Source: Couchioplanes azureus
Lineage (GTDB): Bacteria; Actinomycetota; Actinomycetes; Mycobacteriales; Micromonosporaceae
Direction of reading: 5' to 3'
Assembly (NCBI RefSeq): GCF_014648355.1
Contig: NZ_BMQY01000011.1
Span: forward strand, 62,001 to 126,000
Length of the DNA stretch: 64,000 nucleotides
Made by a program: the position numbers and the translations under genes
Notes under the pieces: generated by a model
The model's input: only the letters and a program-made list of their open reading frames with translations
Told to the model about the DNA's origin: nothing
Databases searched by the model: none
Part shown: positions 1 to 7,980 of the stretch, in pieces
How the letters are laid out: each line of letters starts with the position of its first letter
How positions within the stretch are numbered: position 1 is the stretch's first letter

Positions 1-83
1 GGGGCGCCGTGGGCCCGTTCCATCTCACCGATTCCACCGCCGTGAGCTACATCGGCCGGGCGGTCAAGTCCCAGGAGGGCTGA
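1..83 (+). CDS. C-terminal end of an unidentified protein (partial, 5' end outside window)
   Basis: An open frame enters from the left edge (first full codon at position 3) and stops with TGA at 81-83, giving 26 residues that end SYIGRAVKSQEG. This is too short to assign to a family. The next gene begins only three bases later with the same orientation, and that gene's ribosome binding site (GGAGG, 74-78) lies inside this frame, so the protein is probably co-transcribed with the biosynthetic genes that follow. It may be another biosynthetic enzyme, but nothing in the visible residues shows which. Confidence 0.6.
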   Translation, partial: GAVGPFHLTDSTAVSYIGRAVKSQEG

Positions 84-86
84 GAC

Positions 87-563
87 ATGGTTTGGATCAG
101 GACCAAGACCGCGAAGGAGATCACCATCCGGACCAGCCGGGAGGCGCTGCGGGCACTGCTGCTCGACGTCGCCGGCTGCGGCCGGATGATGCCCGGCGTC
201 GAGGAGCTGGAGCAGGTCGGCGACGGCCTGTACCACTTCCGGCTGGCCGAGGTCTCCAACGGCGTCGTGAAGTTCCGCCCCGACTACGTGGCCAGGTACG
301 ACGTGTCCGACCCGGACGCCATCACCTGGGAGCCGCACGGCGAGCACAACTTCCGCTCGTGGGGCACGTTCCACGTCCTCGACGGCGCCTCGCCGGAGGA
401 GGTGGTGCTGCGCATCGACATGCGCTCCGAGGCGAACGTCGACGTCGCCCGGGTCGTGGTGGTGCTCATCGAGCCGTTCGCGCAGAAGGAGACCGCCGAG
501 GTCACCACCGGGTTCCTGGCGGCGATCAAGGGCCGCCTCGAGACCGCGGGCGTGCCGAGATGA
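87..563 (+). CDS. SRPBCC (START-fold) protein, possible polyketide cyclase/aromatase
   Basis: The protein has 158 residues, the usual size of single-domain SRPBCC/START-like proteins, which bind hydrophobic ligands in a helix-grip pocket. Some of these act as polyketide cyclases or aromatases. The pattern fits: an N-terminal beta strand (residues 10-16), a helical stretch with a GCGRMMPGVEEL segment typical of the polyketide cyclase/COQ10 subfamily, alternating strands, and a long C-terminal helix (residues 130-155). ATG 87 has GGAGG eight bases upstream. The stop overlaps the start of the type III polyketide synthase gene by four bases (ATGA), which implies translational coupling. I infer that it folds or protects the polyketide made by its neighbour, but a catalytic role cannot be proven from sequence. 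Confidence 0.72.
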   Translation: MVWIRTKTAKEITIRTSREALRALLLDVAGCGRMMPGVEELEQVGDGLYHFRLAEVSNGVVKFRPDYVARYDVSDPDAITWEPHGEHNFRSWGTFHVLDGASPEEVVLRIDMRSEANVDVARVVVVLIEPFAQKETAEVTTGFLAAIKGRLETAGVPR

Positions 564-1642
564 CCTGGGGCTCTTCCCTGCCGCGTCCGGCCCGGCTCCT
601 CGGCCTGCGGGTCGCGCCGGCCGGGCCCGCCATCGCCCAGCAGGAGCTCTTCGACTCGTTCTACCGCGACCTGTTCGCCGAGGTGCCGGACGCGGAGAAG
701 CTGTTCATGAGCACCCGCGTCGACCAGCGCCGGCTGGCCTGGCCGCCGTCGGAGTACTACGGCGACGGCTGGCCGGGCATGCGCGAGCGCATCGAGGCGT
801 GGGAGCGCGGGGTGCTGGCCATGGGCCGGGAGACCGTCGCCGGCGTCCTCTCCGGCGTCGACGCCCAGCAGGTCGGCAGCTACACCTTCGTGAGCTGCAC
901 CGGGTACGCCGGGCCCACCCCGGAGATGCTGCTCGCCAAGGAGTTCGGCCTGCGGCAGAATCTGCGCCGCGCGTTCGTGGGCCACATGGGCTGCTACGCC
1001 GCCTTCAACGGCGTCAAGATCGGCCTGGACGCGCTGGCCGGGCGCCCCGACGAGCTGGCGATGGTCACCTGCGCCGAGGTCTGCTCGGTGCACCTGCGCC
1101 CGGAGGCCACCAAGGAGCAGGTGGTCATCACCGGGCTGTTCGGCGACGCCGGCGCCACCGCGCTGCTGGCCGCCGCCGGCGGGCCCCTCGACCCGGGTGA
1201 CGGTTCCGGGCCGCTGCTGCTGGGCACCCACACCGAGGCGCACCCGGAGACGTCGTCCGCCATGACGTGGAAGGTCATGGACGACGCGTTCCGGATGACG
1301 CTGTCGCCGTACGTGCCGCTCTATCTGGCGGAGGCCGTCAAGCCGTTCGTGGAGCGGCTGCTCGCCCCGCACGGGCTCGACGTCACCGACGTGCAGCACT
1401 GGGCCATCCACCCGGGCGGGCCGAAGATCATCGAGTTCGTCGGGGAACGGCTCGACCTTCCCGACGCCGCCCTGCAACCCTCCCTGGACATCCTCTCGTC
1501 GTGGGGCAACTGCAGCTCCCCGACGGTGCTGCTGATCCTCGACCGCATCCTGCGGCAGTCGCGCCCGGCGCCCGGCGAGCACGGCGTCCTGATGGCCTTC
1601 GGACCCGGACTCACCATGGAATCCGCCCTGGTCCGCTTCTGA
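560..1642 (+). CDS. Type III polyketide synthase (chalcone synthase-like)
   Basis: The 360-residue protein belongs to the chalcone/stilbene synthase family, homodimeric enzymes that extend a CoA starter with malonyl-CoA without a carrier protein. The catalytic triad is readable: Cys145 in GHMGCYAAFNG, His284 in WAIHPGGPKI and Asn317 in SWGNCSSPTV. The C-terminal loop AFGPGLTMES is a variant of the family's GFGPG. The GNCSSPT and GPG motifs and the length argue for type III PKS rather than KAS III (FabH). The true start is ATG 560, overlapping the upstream stop. The open frame reaches back to position 92 only by chance, in a frame shadowing the SRPBCC gene. A malonyl-CoA supply (accDA, accB, accC) is encoded 6 kb downstream. 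Starter, chain length and cyclisation mode cannot be read from sequence. Confidence 0.88.
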   Translation: MTWGSSLPRPARLLGLRVAPAGPAIAQQELFDSFYRDLFAEVPDAEKLFMSTRVDQRRLAWPPSEYYGDGWPGMRERIEAWERGVLAMGRETVAGVLSGVDAQQVGSYTFVSCTGYAGPTPEMLLAKEFGLRQNLRRAFVGHMGCYAAFNGVKIGLDALAGRPDELAMVTCAEVCSVHLRPEATKEQVVITGLFGDAGATALLAAAGGPLDPGDGSGPLLLGTHTEAHPETSSAMTWKVMDDAFRMTLSPYVPLYLAEAVKPFVERLLAPHGLDVTDVQHWAIHPGGPKIIEFVGERLDLPDAALQPSLDILSSWGNCSSPTVLLILDRILRQSRPAPGEHGVLMAFGPGLTMESALVRF

Positions 1643-1679
1643 TCCACCCCTTGACGTACGCACAGAAACGGTGGGCCCC

Positions 1680-3140
1680 ATGACCACGATCGAGACCCTG
1701 GTCGCCGACCTGCTCGCCCAGCGGTGGGTGATCGACCTGTTCACCGAGCTCGGCGACCGGCAGCGCCAGTCCACGGAGGTGGCCGCCCAGGTACGCGAGC
1801 GCGCCGCCACCAACCACGTCTTCTGGCCGTTCCACGCGCCGCAGTTCCCGCTCGTCGTCGCCGACGCCGCCGGCAGCCGGATCACCGACATCGACGGCAA
1901 CTCCTACCTGGACACGCACCTGGGCTTCGGCGCCCAGGCGCTGTTCGGGCACAACCCGCCGGCGGTCACCGAGCACGTGCGCGAGCTGCTGGGCCGTTCC
2001 ACCGGCAACGGCTACCTCAACCTCACCGAGCTGCAGCTGGTCGATCTGCTCGAGCAGTTCCTGCCGCACTGCCAGAAGTTCGCCTTCCTCAACTCCGGCA
2101 CCGACGCGACCGCCGCGGCGATCCGGCTCGCCCGGGCGCACACCGGGCGGCGGCTCGTCGCGAAGTTCGAGGGCGCGCTGCACGGCGTGCACGACATCGC
2201 CGCGCACAACACCGCCTTCTGGTACCACGGCCACCCGGCCGCGCCGTTCCCCGAGTCCGGCCCGGGCGGCATCGCGCCGCTGCCGGCGCTCACCGGCGTC
2301 GCTCCCGCCCCGGCGACCGAGCTGCTCATCCTGCCCAACGACACGGACGCCGCGCTGGCGCTCATCGAGGCGCACCGGCACGAGCTCGCGTGCGTGCTGG
2401 GTGAGGCGGTGTCGTCGTCCTTCCCGTACGCCGAGCACACCGTCCCGATGATCCGCGCCGTGGCGCAGCGCTGCCGGGAGCTGCGGGTGCCGTTCGTCCT
2501 CGACGAGGTGCTGACCGGCTTCCGCTACGGGCCCTCCGGCGCCGGCGCGCACTTCGACATCCCCGCCGACCTGTACTGCTACGGCAAGGTGGTGACCGGC
2601 CTGGGCCTGCCGCTGTCCATCGTGGCCGGCCGCGCCGACATCATCGAGAACGCGCAGACCTCCGGGTTGTCGCTGACCGACCTCGGCAGCAAGACCTGCG
2701 TGCAGACCACGCACGCCGGCAACCACCTGTCGCTGGCCGCCTCGTACGCCTCGCTGACCCTGCTGCACGACGCGGGCGACGCCTACTACCAGCGGACCCG
2801 CGCGAAGGTGTCCCGGGTGCAGGACCGGCTCGCTTCCTTCCGCAGCGAGACCGGGATCCCGCTGCGGCTGCTCGGCTTCGGCGACTTCATCGGCTCCTTC
2901 GGTTACGTGGCGCAGGAGTCGTACGCCGACTACCGCGAGTTCGCCGCCGCGGTGAACCCGCTCGGCCTGTTCCTGCTCACGCTGATGCTGCGCCGCCGCG
3001 GCGTCTACACGCTCAGCCTGCCGATGTTCTTCACCGGCGACGCGCACAGCGACGCGGACGTGGACGAGGTGCTCGACGCCGTCCTCGACGCCTCGCGCGA
3101 GCTCGACAAGCACGGCTTCCCGTTCGTGCTGCCGTCCTGA
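1680..3140 (+). CDS. Class III PLP aminotransferase, glutamate-1-semialdehyde aminomutase-like (copy 1)
   Basis: This fold-type I PLP enzyme of 486 residues resembles glutamate-1-semialdehyde aminomutase and the aminotransferase domains found in hybrid peptide/polyketide assembly lines. The phosphate-binding loop NSGTDATAAAIRLAR, the Asp motif LDEVLTGFR and the Schiff-base Lys303 in YCYGKVVTGLGLPL are all present, so it should be active. It carries about 60 extra N-terminal residues before the HNPP region. It is clearly paralogous over its whole length to the next gene, which starts 24 bases downstream. I place the start at ATG 1680. An in-frame GTG at 1671 is possible, and neither has a strong Shine-Dalgarno sequence. 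It probably aminates a beta-keto or aldehyde intermediate of the cluster's product; substrate and amino donor are unknown. Confidence 0.85.
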   Translation: MTTIETLVADLLAQRWVIDLFTELGDRQRQSTEVAAQVRERAATNHVFWPFHAPQFPLVVADAAGSRITDIDGNSYLDTHLGFGAQALFGHNPPAVTEHVRELLGRSTGNGYLNLTELQLVDLLEQFLPHCQKFAFLNSGTDATAAAIRLARAHTGRRLVAKFEGALHGVHDIAAHNTAFWYHGHPAAPFPESGPGGIAPLPALTGVAPAPATELLILPNDTDAALALIEAHRHELACVLGEAVSSSFPYAEHTVPMIRAVAQRCRELRVPFVLDEVLTGFRYGPSGAGAHFDIPADLYCYGKVVTGLGLPLSIVAGRADIIENAQTSGLSLTDLGSKTCVQTTHAGNHLSLAASYASLTLLHDAGDAYYQRTRAKVSRVQDRLASFRSETGIPLRLLGFGDFIGSFGYVAQESYADYREFAAAVNPLGLFLLTLMLRRRGVYTLSLPMFFTGDAHSDADVDEVLDAVLDASRELDKHGFPFVLPS

Positions 3141-3164
3141 AGGCCCCCGCGGAGGAGAACCGCC

Positions 3165-4643
3165 ATGACCATCACCGCACCGGACCGTGACACCCGCAGC
3201 ACCGACGAGATCGTCGCCGAGCTGCTCGGCCGGCCCTGGGTCGTCGACCTCTTCACCGAGCTGGAGGAGCGGCAGAAGACGTCCCTGGAGCTCGCCGAGC
3301 AGGTGCGCGAACACACCGTCACCAACCACGTCTTCCTGCCCTTCCACGCCCCGATGTTCCCGCTCGCGGTCGCCGACGCGCAGCGGGGCCGGCTCACCGA
3401 CCTCGACGGCAACACGTACGTCGACGCGCACCTCGGCTTCGGCGGGCAGTCGCTGTGGGGCCACAACCCGCCGGCGGTCGTCGACTTCGTCCGCGAGCAC
3501 GCCGGGCGCAACACCGGCAACGGGTACCTCAATCCCATCGAGCTCCAGCTCGGGGAGCTGCTGCACGAGCTGGTCCCGCACGTCGAGCGGTTCGCCCTGC
3601 TGAACTCCGGCACCGACGCCACCAACGTGGCGATCCGGGTGGCCCGGGCCTTCACCGGGCGCCGCATGGTCGCCAAGTTCGAGGGGTGCTGGCACGGCAC
3701 CCACGACGTGGCGGCGCACAACACGTCGTTCTTCGCGCACGGCCACCCCCGGATCACCCCGTTCCCCGAGCAGGGCCCGGACGGCATCGCGCCGCTGAGC
3801 GCCTTCGCCGGCGTGACCCGGCCGGACCTGCTGATCCTGCCGCACGACGCGGCGGCGGCCGGCGCGCTCATCGAGCGGTACCGCGACGAGCTGGCCTGCG
3901 TCATCGCCGACCCCGCCTGCCAGTCGTGGCCGTTCGTCGAGCGGACGATCCCCGAGGTCACCGAGGTGGCGCACCGGTGCCGCGCGCTGGGCGTGCCGTT
4001 CGTCCTGGACGAGGTGCTGACCGGCTTCCGGTTCGGCACCGCGGGCGCCGCCGGCCACTACGGGATCCCCGCCGACCTGTACTGCTACGGCAAGGTGGTC
4101 TCCGGGCTGGGGCTGCCGCTGGCCGCGGTCGGCGGGCGCGCCGACATGCTGGAGGTGATCCACACCTCCGGCACGCCGCTGACCGACATCGGCACCCGTA
4201 CCTTCGTGGTCAACACGCACTCCGGCAACCACCTGTCGCTCGCCGCCTCCTACGCCTCGCTGAACCTGCTCCGCGAGGCGGGGCCGGACTTCTACCGGCG
4301 TACGGAGGCCAAGGTGGACCGGGTACGGGACCGGCTGGCCGCGTTCCGCGCCGAGACCGGCATCCCCCTGCGCCTGCTGGGCTTCGGGGCGTTCGCCGGC
4401 ACCTTCGGCTTCGTCGCCGAGGAGACGTACGACACCTACCGCGAGTTCGGCGCCGCGGTCAACCCGATCGGTCCCGCGATGCTCACCCTGATGCTGCGCC
4501 GCCGCGGCGTCTACACGCTCAGCATGCCGATGTTCTACACCGGCGACGCCCACACCGAGGCCGACATCGACGTCGTCTGCGACGCCGTCACCGACGCGGC
4601 GCGGGAGATGGGCCGCCACGGCTTCCCGTTCGTGCTCCGCTGA
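3165..4643 (+). CDS. Class III PLP aminotransferase, glutamate-1-semialdehyde aminomutase-like (copy 2)
   Basis: This 492-residue paralogue of the preceding gene keeps the same architecture and motifs: NSGTDATNVAIRVAR for the PLP phosphate, LDEVLTGFRFG, and the Schiff-base Lys310 in YCYGKVVSGLGLPL. The start at ATG 3165 is supported by GGAGGAG eight bases upstream. The copies differ mainly around residues 180-260, the probable substrate region: LHGVHDIAAHNTAFWY in copy 1 against WHGTHDVAAHNTSFFA here, and GEAVSSSFPYAEH against ADPACQSWPFVER. That pattern suggests duplication followed by specialisation, or two subunits of a heterodimer, rather than redundancy. Co-transcription with copy 1 and the acyl-AMP ligase is likely. 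Confidence 0.85.
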   Translation: MTITAPDRDTRSTDEIVAELLGRPWVVDLFTELEERQKTSLELAEQVREHTVTNHVFLPFHAPMFPLAVADAQRGRLTDLDGNTYVDAHLGFGGQSLWGHNPPAVVDFVREHAGRNTGNGYLNPIELQLGELLHELVPHVERFALLNSGTDATNVAIRVARAFTGRRMVAKFEGCWHGTHDVAAHNTSFFAHGHPRITPFPEQGPDGIAPLSAFAGVTRPDLLILPHDAAAAGALIERYRDELACVIADPACQSWPFVERTIPEVTEVAHRCRALGVPFVLDEVLTGFRFGTAGAAGHYGIPADLYCYGKVVSGLGLPLAAVGGRADMLEVIHTSGTPLTDIGTRTFVVNTHSGNHLSLAASYASLNLLREAGPDFYRRTEAKVDRVRDRLAAFRAETGIPLRLLGFGAFAGTFGFVAEETYDTYREFGAAVNPIGPAMLTLMLRRRGVYTLSMPMFYTGDAHTEADIDVVCDAVTDAAREMGRHGFPFVLR

Positions 4644-4657
4644 CCCTTGGAGTCACC

Positions 4658-6394
4658 ATGTCGATTCCCGACGTCCATCCCGATCGGCGCGGGTACCGCC
4701 CCGGCGCCACGTCGGACCTCGCCCTGCTCCTCGACGCCGGCACGGTGGCGGAGGCGCTCGTGGAGCGCGCCCGCCGTGAACCCGCCGCCGTGGCCTACTA
4801 CCTGCCGGACGAGCCCGAGCCGGACCGGCGCATCACCGTGGCGGACCTGCTCGCGCGCGCCCACGCCGCGGGTGCCGCGCTGGTGGCCGCCGGCGTGACC
4901 CCGCTCGCCCGGGTCTGCCTGTGCCTGGACACCTCCGCGCCGCTGCTGGCGGGGCTCTTCGGCGCGGCGCTCGCCGGTGCCGTGCCGTCCGTGCTCGAAC
5001 CCCCGCTGACCGCCGGCCGCCGCGCGCTCTGGCTGGAGCGCGTCCGGCACATCGTCGCCGTCGCGCGGCCCGCCGTGCTGGTCTGCGACGAGCCGCTGCG
5101 CGGCGACGTCGAGGCGGCGCTCGACGGCACCGACGTCACGGTGGTCAGCCCGCCGTTCGCCCCGGGAACCGTGGCGGCGCCGGTCCTCTCCGCGCCGCCG
5201 GACGAATCCGCGTTCATGCAGTTCACCTCGGGCACGACCGGTGCCGCGAAGGGCATCGTGCTCAGTCACCGGGCGGTGTTCGCCGCCGCGGCCGCGATCG
5301 GCGCGGGCGGGCCGTTCCTGGCCGACGACGTCATGGTCAGCTGGTTGCCGCTGCACCACGACATGGGCATGATCGGCGGGACCCTGACGCCGTTCCTGCT
5401 GTCGCTGCCGTCGGTGCTCATCCGGCCGATGGCCTTCGGCAGCAGGCCGGACCGCTGGCTGCGGCTCGTCCACGAGTACCGCGGCACGCTGTCGCCGGCG
5501 CCGAACTTCGCGTACCGGCTGGTCACCGCGGTCGCCCGGCGCACCGACCTGAGCGGGCTCGACCTGAGCTGCTGGCGGACGGCGTTCAACGGCGCCGAGG
5601 TCGTCGACGCGGCGACGCTGCACGACTTCGTCGACCTCACCGCCCGCTACGGCTTCCGGCCGGAGCACCTGCGTCCCTGCTACGGGATGGCCGAGGTGGG
5701 GCTGGCCGCCACGTTCTCGCCGGCCGGCACCGCGCCCCGGGTGGAGCTGCTGTCCCGCTCCGCGATCAGCGAGGGACGCGCCGAGCCGCCGGAGTCGGAC
5801 GAGGACGCCCACCCGTACGTCTCCTGCGGCGTGCCCGTGCCCGGCATCAAGATCCGGGTGGTCGACGACAGCGGGCTGGACGTCGGCGACGGCCGGGTCG
5901 GCCGGATCCTGGTCGCGGCCGAGTCGATGATGACCGGGTACGTCGAGAGCCCGGGCGCCGACCCGGTGCTCGACCTGCGCGACGGCTGGCTGGACACCGG
6001 CGACCTCGGCTTCCAGCTGGGCGGCGAGCTCTTCGTCACCGGCCGGCACAAGGACCTGGTGATCCTGGCCGGACGCAACTACCAACCGCAGTCCTTCGAG
6101 CTGGCCGCCGAGAAGGTCGCCGGCGTGCGGGCCGGCGGTGTCGCCGCGGTCGGCGTGCCGGACCCGGCGAGCGGCACGGAACGGCTCGTGCTGGTCGTCG
6201 AGAGCGTCCACCAGCGCGACGCGGGACTGTCCGCCGCGACCGCCGACGAGGTCGGCGCCGTGGTGGCCCGCCGCACCGGCGTCCGGCCGGCCCGGGTGGT
6301 GGTGGTGCCGCCGCGCACCCTGCCGAAGACGTCGAGTGGCAAGCTCCAGCGTCCCCGCGTCGCGGCGCAGGTGGCCGCCGGCACGATCGGCTGA
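4658..6394 (+). CDS. Fatty-acyl-AMP-ligase-like adenylate-forming enzyme
   Basis: The 578-residue ANL-superfamily enzyme contains the ATP-binding motif FTSGTTGAAKGIVLSH, the adenine motif CYGMAEVGLA, the TGD motif WLDTGDLGF, and a C-terminal lysine in KTSSGKLQRPR. The GRNYQPQSFELAAEKV segment resembles the GRNxYPQDIE signature of fatty-acyl-AMP ligases, which load adenylated acids onto carrier proteins, better than that of acyl-CoA synthetases. It starts at ATG 4658 behind TTGGAG, 14 bases after the aminotransferase gene. No intact acyl carrier protein is visible in this part of the cluster, so the acceptor is either encoded upstream of the window or is CoA or an amine. It probably activates the starter or an acyl side chain. 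Confidence 0.83.
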   Translation: MSIPDVHPDRRGYRPGATSDLALLLDAGTVAEALVERARREPAAVAYYLPDEPEPDRRITVADLLARAHAAGAALVAAGVTPLARVCLCLDTSAPLLAGLFGAALAGAVPSVLEPPLTAGRRALWLERVRHIVAVARPAVLVCDEPLRGDVEAALDGTDVTVVSPPFAPGTVAAPVLSAPPDESAFMQFTSGTTGAAKGIVLSHRAVFAAAAAIGAGGPFLADDVMVSWLPLHHDMGMIGGTLTPFLLSLPSVLIRPMAFGSRPDRWLRLVHEYRGTLSPAPNFAYRLVTAVARRTDLSGLDLSCWRTAFNGAEVVDAATLHDFVDLTARYGFRPEHLRPCYGMAEVGLAATFSPAGTAPRVELLSRSAISEGRAEPPESDEDAHPYVSCGVPVPGIKIRVVDDSGLDVGDGRVGRILVAAESMMTGYVESPGADPVLDLRDGWLDTGDLGFQLGGELFVTGRHKDLVILAGRNYQPQSFELAAEKVAGVRAGGVAAVGVPDPASGTERLVLVVESVHQRDAGLSAATADEVGAVVARRTGVRPARVVVVPPRTLPKTSSGKLQRPRVAAQVAAGTIG

Positions 6395-6399
6395 CGGAC

Positions 6400-6984
6400 A
6401 TGGAGCTGGCACTGCTGGGCGGGTCGCTGCGCCCGGGCTCGGTGAGCGAGGCGGTGCTGCATCTCTGCGCCGGCCTCGCCGCCGGGTACGGCGCCCGGCC
6501 CACCGTCTGCACCGCGGACACCCTCGACCTGCCGCTCTACCGGCCCGGCGCGGCGCACCGCGCGGCGCTCGCCCGGCGGCTGGTCGAGACGCTGCGCCGC
6601 GCCGACGGCCTGGTCATCGTCACGCCGACCTACCACGGCGGCATGTCGGGCCTGGTCAAGAACGCCCTGGACCACGCCGAGGAGCTCGTGCACGACCGTC
6701 CCGCGTACCTCGACGGAAAGGTCGTGGGCGTGGCGGCGGTCGGCTGGAGCGAGCACGGCGCGGCCACCGCCGTGCAGTCGCTGCGCACCACCGTGCAGTC
6801 GCTGCGCGGCTGGGTGGCGCCGATGGCCGTCACCTTCGACGCCACCGGCCTCACCGCCCTCGACGGCCCCTGCGCCCGGGCCGCCCTGCGCGGCGACGCC
6901 CGCCTGATGCGACGCCTGGACATCCTGCTCGGCCAGGTCACGGACTTCGCCGACCGGTACGCCCGCGCCCGCCTCGCCGCCTGA
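6400..6984 (+). CDS. NADPH-dependent FMN reductase (flavodoxin-like)
   Basis: The protein of 194 residues has the flavodoxin-like fold of the NADPH-dependent FMN reductase family. The N-terminal GGSLRPGSVSEAVL loop (residues 7-20) binds FMN phosphate, and TPTYHGGMSGLVKNALDH (around residues 75-92) is the family signature that contacts the isoalloxazine ring. It starts at ATG 6400, five bases after the ligase stop. In biosynthetic clusters such enzymes feed reduced flavin to monooxygenases or act as quinone reductases. Here it could serve an oxidation step of the product; the FAD monooxygenase at 11686 probably reduces its own flavin. Confidence 0.82.
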   Translation: MELALLGGSLRPGSVSEAVLHLCAGLAAGYGARPTVCTADTLDLPLYRPGAAHRAALARRLVETLRRADGLVIVTPTYHGGMSGLVKNALDHAEELVHDRPAYLDGKVVGVAAVGWSEHGAATAVQSLRTTVQSLRGWVAPMAVTFDATGLTALDGPCARAALRGDARLMRRLDILLGQVTDFADRYARARLAA

Positions 6985-7013
6985 CCCGCACCGACCATCT
7001 GCGAGGAGAGACC

Positions 7014-7901
7014 ATGACCGTCACCGACACCGGCATGACCCAGGAAGGTTCGATCGAGGACCTGCACCGGGCCGTGCGCGACCACTACGACAAGCTCGTC
7101 GACCTCTACGAGGATTTGTGGGGCGAGCACATCCACCACGGCTACTGGGACCTCGACGCCCCGCAGACGCCACGGCACGCCGCCCAGCAGCGCACGACCC
7201 GCGAGCTCGCCGCCTTCGGCGCGGTGCCGCGGGGCGCGCGGGTGCTGGACAGCGGCTGCGGCATCGGCGCGTCGGCCGTCATGCTGGCCGTCGAGTCGGG
7301 CTGCACCGTGGAGGGCATCACGCTCAGCCACGAGCAGGTCCGGCGGGCCACCGAGAAGGCCACCGAGGCCGGTGTCCGCAACCGCACGTCGTTCCGGGTC
7401 ATGGACGCCGTGCACACCGACTACCCGGACGACACCTTCGACGTGGTGTGGTCGCTGGAGAGCTGCGAGCTCATGCCCGACAAGCGGGCGTACCTCGAGG
7501 AGAACCTGCGCATCCTCAAGCCCGGCGGCCGGCTCGTCGTGGCCACCTGGGTCAGCCGCGACGACCGGCTCGACCCGTCGGAGGTCAAGCTCCTGCGCCG
7601 GCTCTACCGCGACTTCGCGGTGTCGCACGTGCTGCCGCTGGACCACTACGCGCGGCACTGCACCGAGCTGGGCTACACCGGCGTCACCACCGCCGACTGG
7701 ACCGACCACGTGCGAGGCACCTGGGCCCTGTCGGCCGACATCGTCAAGCCGCTCATGCGCGACCCCTCGTACGTCTGGAAGCTCGTCCGCGCCAAGGGTG
7801 CCGACATCTTCCGCTTCCTCAACTCCGTGCCGCTGATGAAGCAGGCCTACGACCGCGACGTCATGCGCTACGGCGTCTTCACCGCGGTCAAGCCGGGCTG
7901 A
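7014..7901 (+). CDS. SAM-dependent methyltransferase (tocopherol/sterol C-methyltransferase-like)
   Basis: This is a class I Rossmann methyltransferase of 295 residues. Motif I is VLDSGCGIGASAVML (residues about 78-92), followed by the acidic end of strand 2 (VEGITLSH), FDVVWSLESCELMPDK for motif II/III and ILKPGGRLVVATW. The N-terminal DHYDKLVDLYEDLWGEHIHHGYWD segment is typical of the gamma-tocopherol, sterol C-24 and RebM group, which methylates carbon or oxygen of lipophilic or aromatic substrates. ATG 7014 follows GAGGAGAG by a proper distance. It probably tailors the cluster's polyketide; the methylated atom cannot be told. Confidence 0.83.
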   Translation: MTVTDTGMTQEGSIEDLHRAVRDHYDKLVDLYEDLWGEHIHHGYWDLDAPQTPRHAAQQRTTRELAAFGAVPRGARVLDSGCGIGASAVMLAVESGCTVEGITLSHEQVRRATEKATEAGVRNRTSFRVMDAVHTDYPDDTFDVVWSLESCELMPDKRAYLEENLRILKPGGRLVVATWVSRDDRLDPSEVKLLRRLYRDFAVSHVLPLDHYARHCTELGYTGVTTADWTDHVRGTWALSADIVKPLMRDPSYVWKLVRAKGADIFRFLNSVPLMKQAYDRDVMRYGVFTAVKPG

Positions 7902-7980
7902 CCGCGCCTCGATTCGTCTTCCAGCGCGGTTCCCGACGCTTGAGACCGGTGACACGCCACGCATCTGAAGGAGAGCCGCG

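Noticed and set aside
560..1642. Assignment as beta-ketoacyl-ACP synthase III (FabH)
   Set aside because: The GNCSSPT and FGPG motifs and the length fit type III polyketide synthases better.
1611..4619. A 1002-residue minus-strand frame opposite both aminotransferases
   Set aside because: Its apparent internal repeats only mirror the duplicated aminotransferase genes on the other strand.
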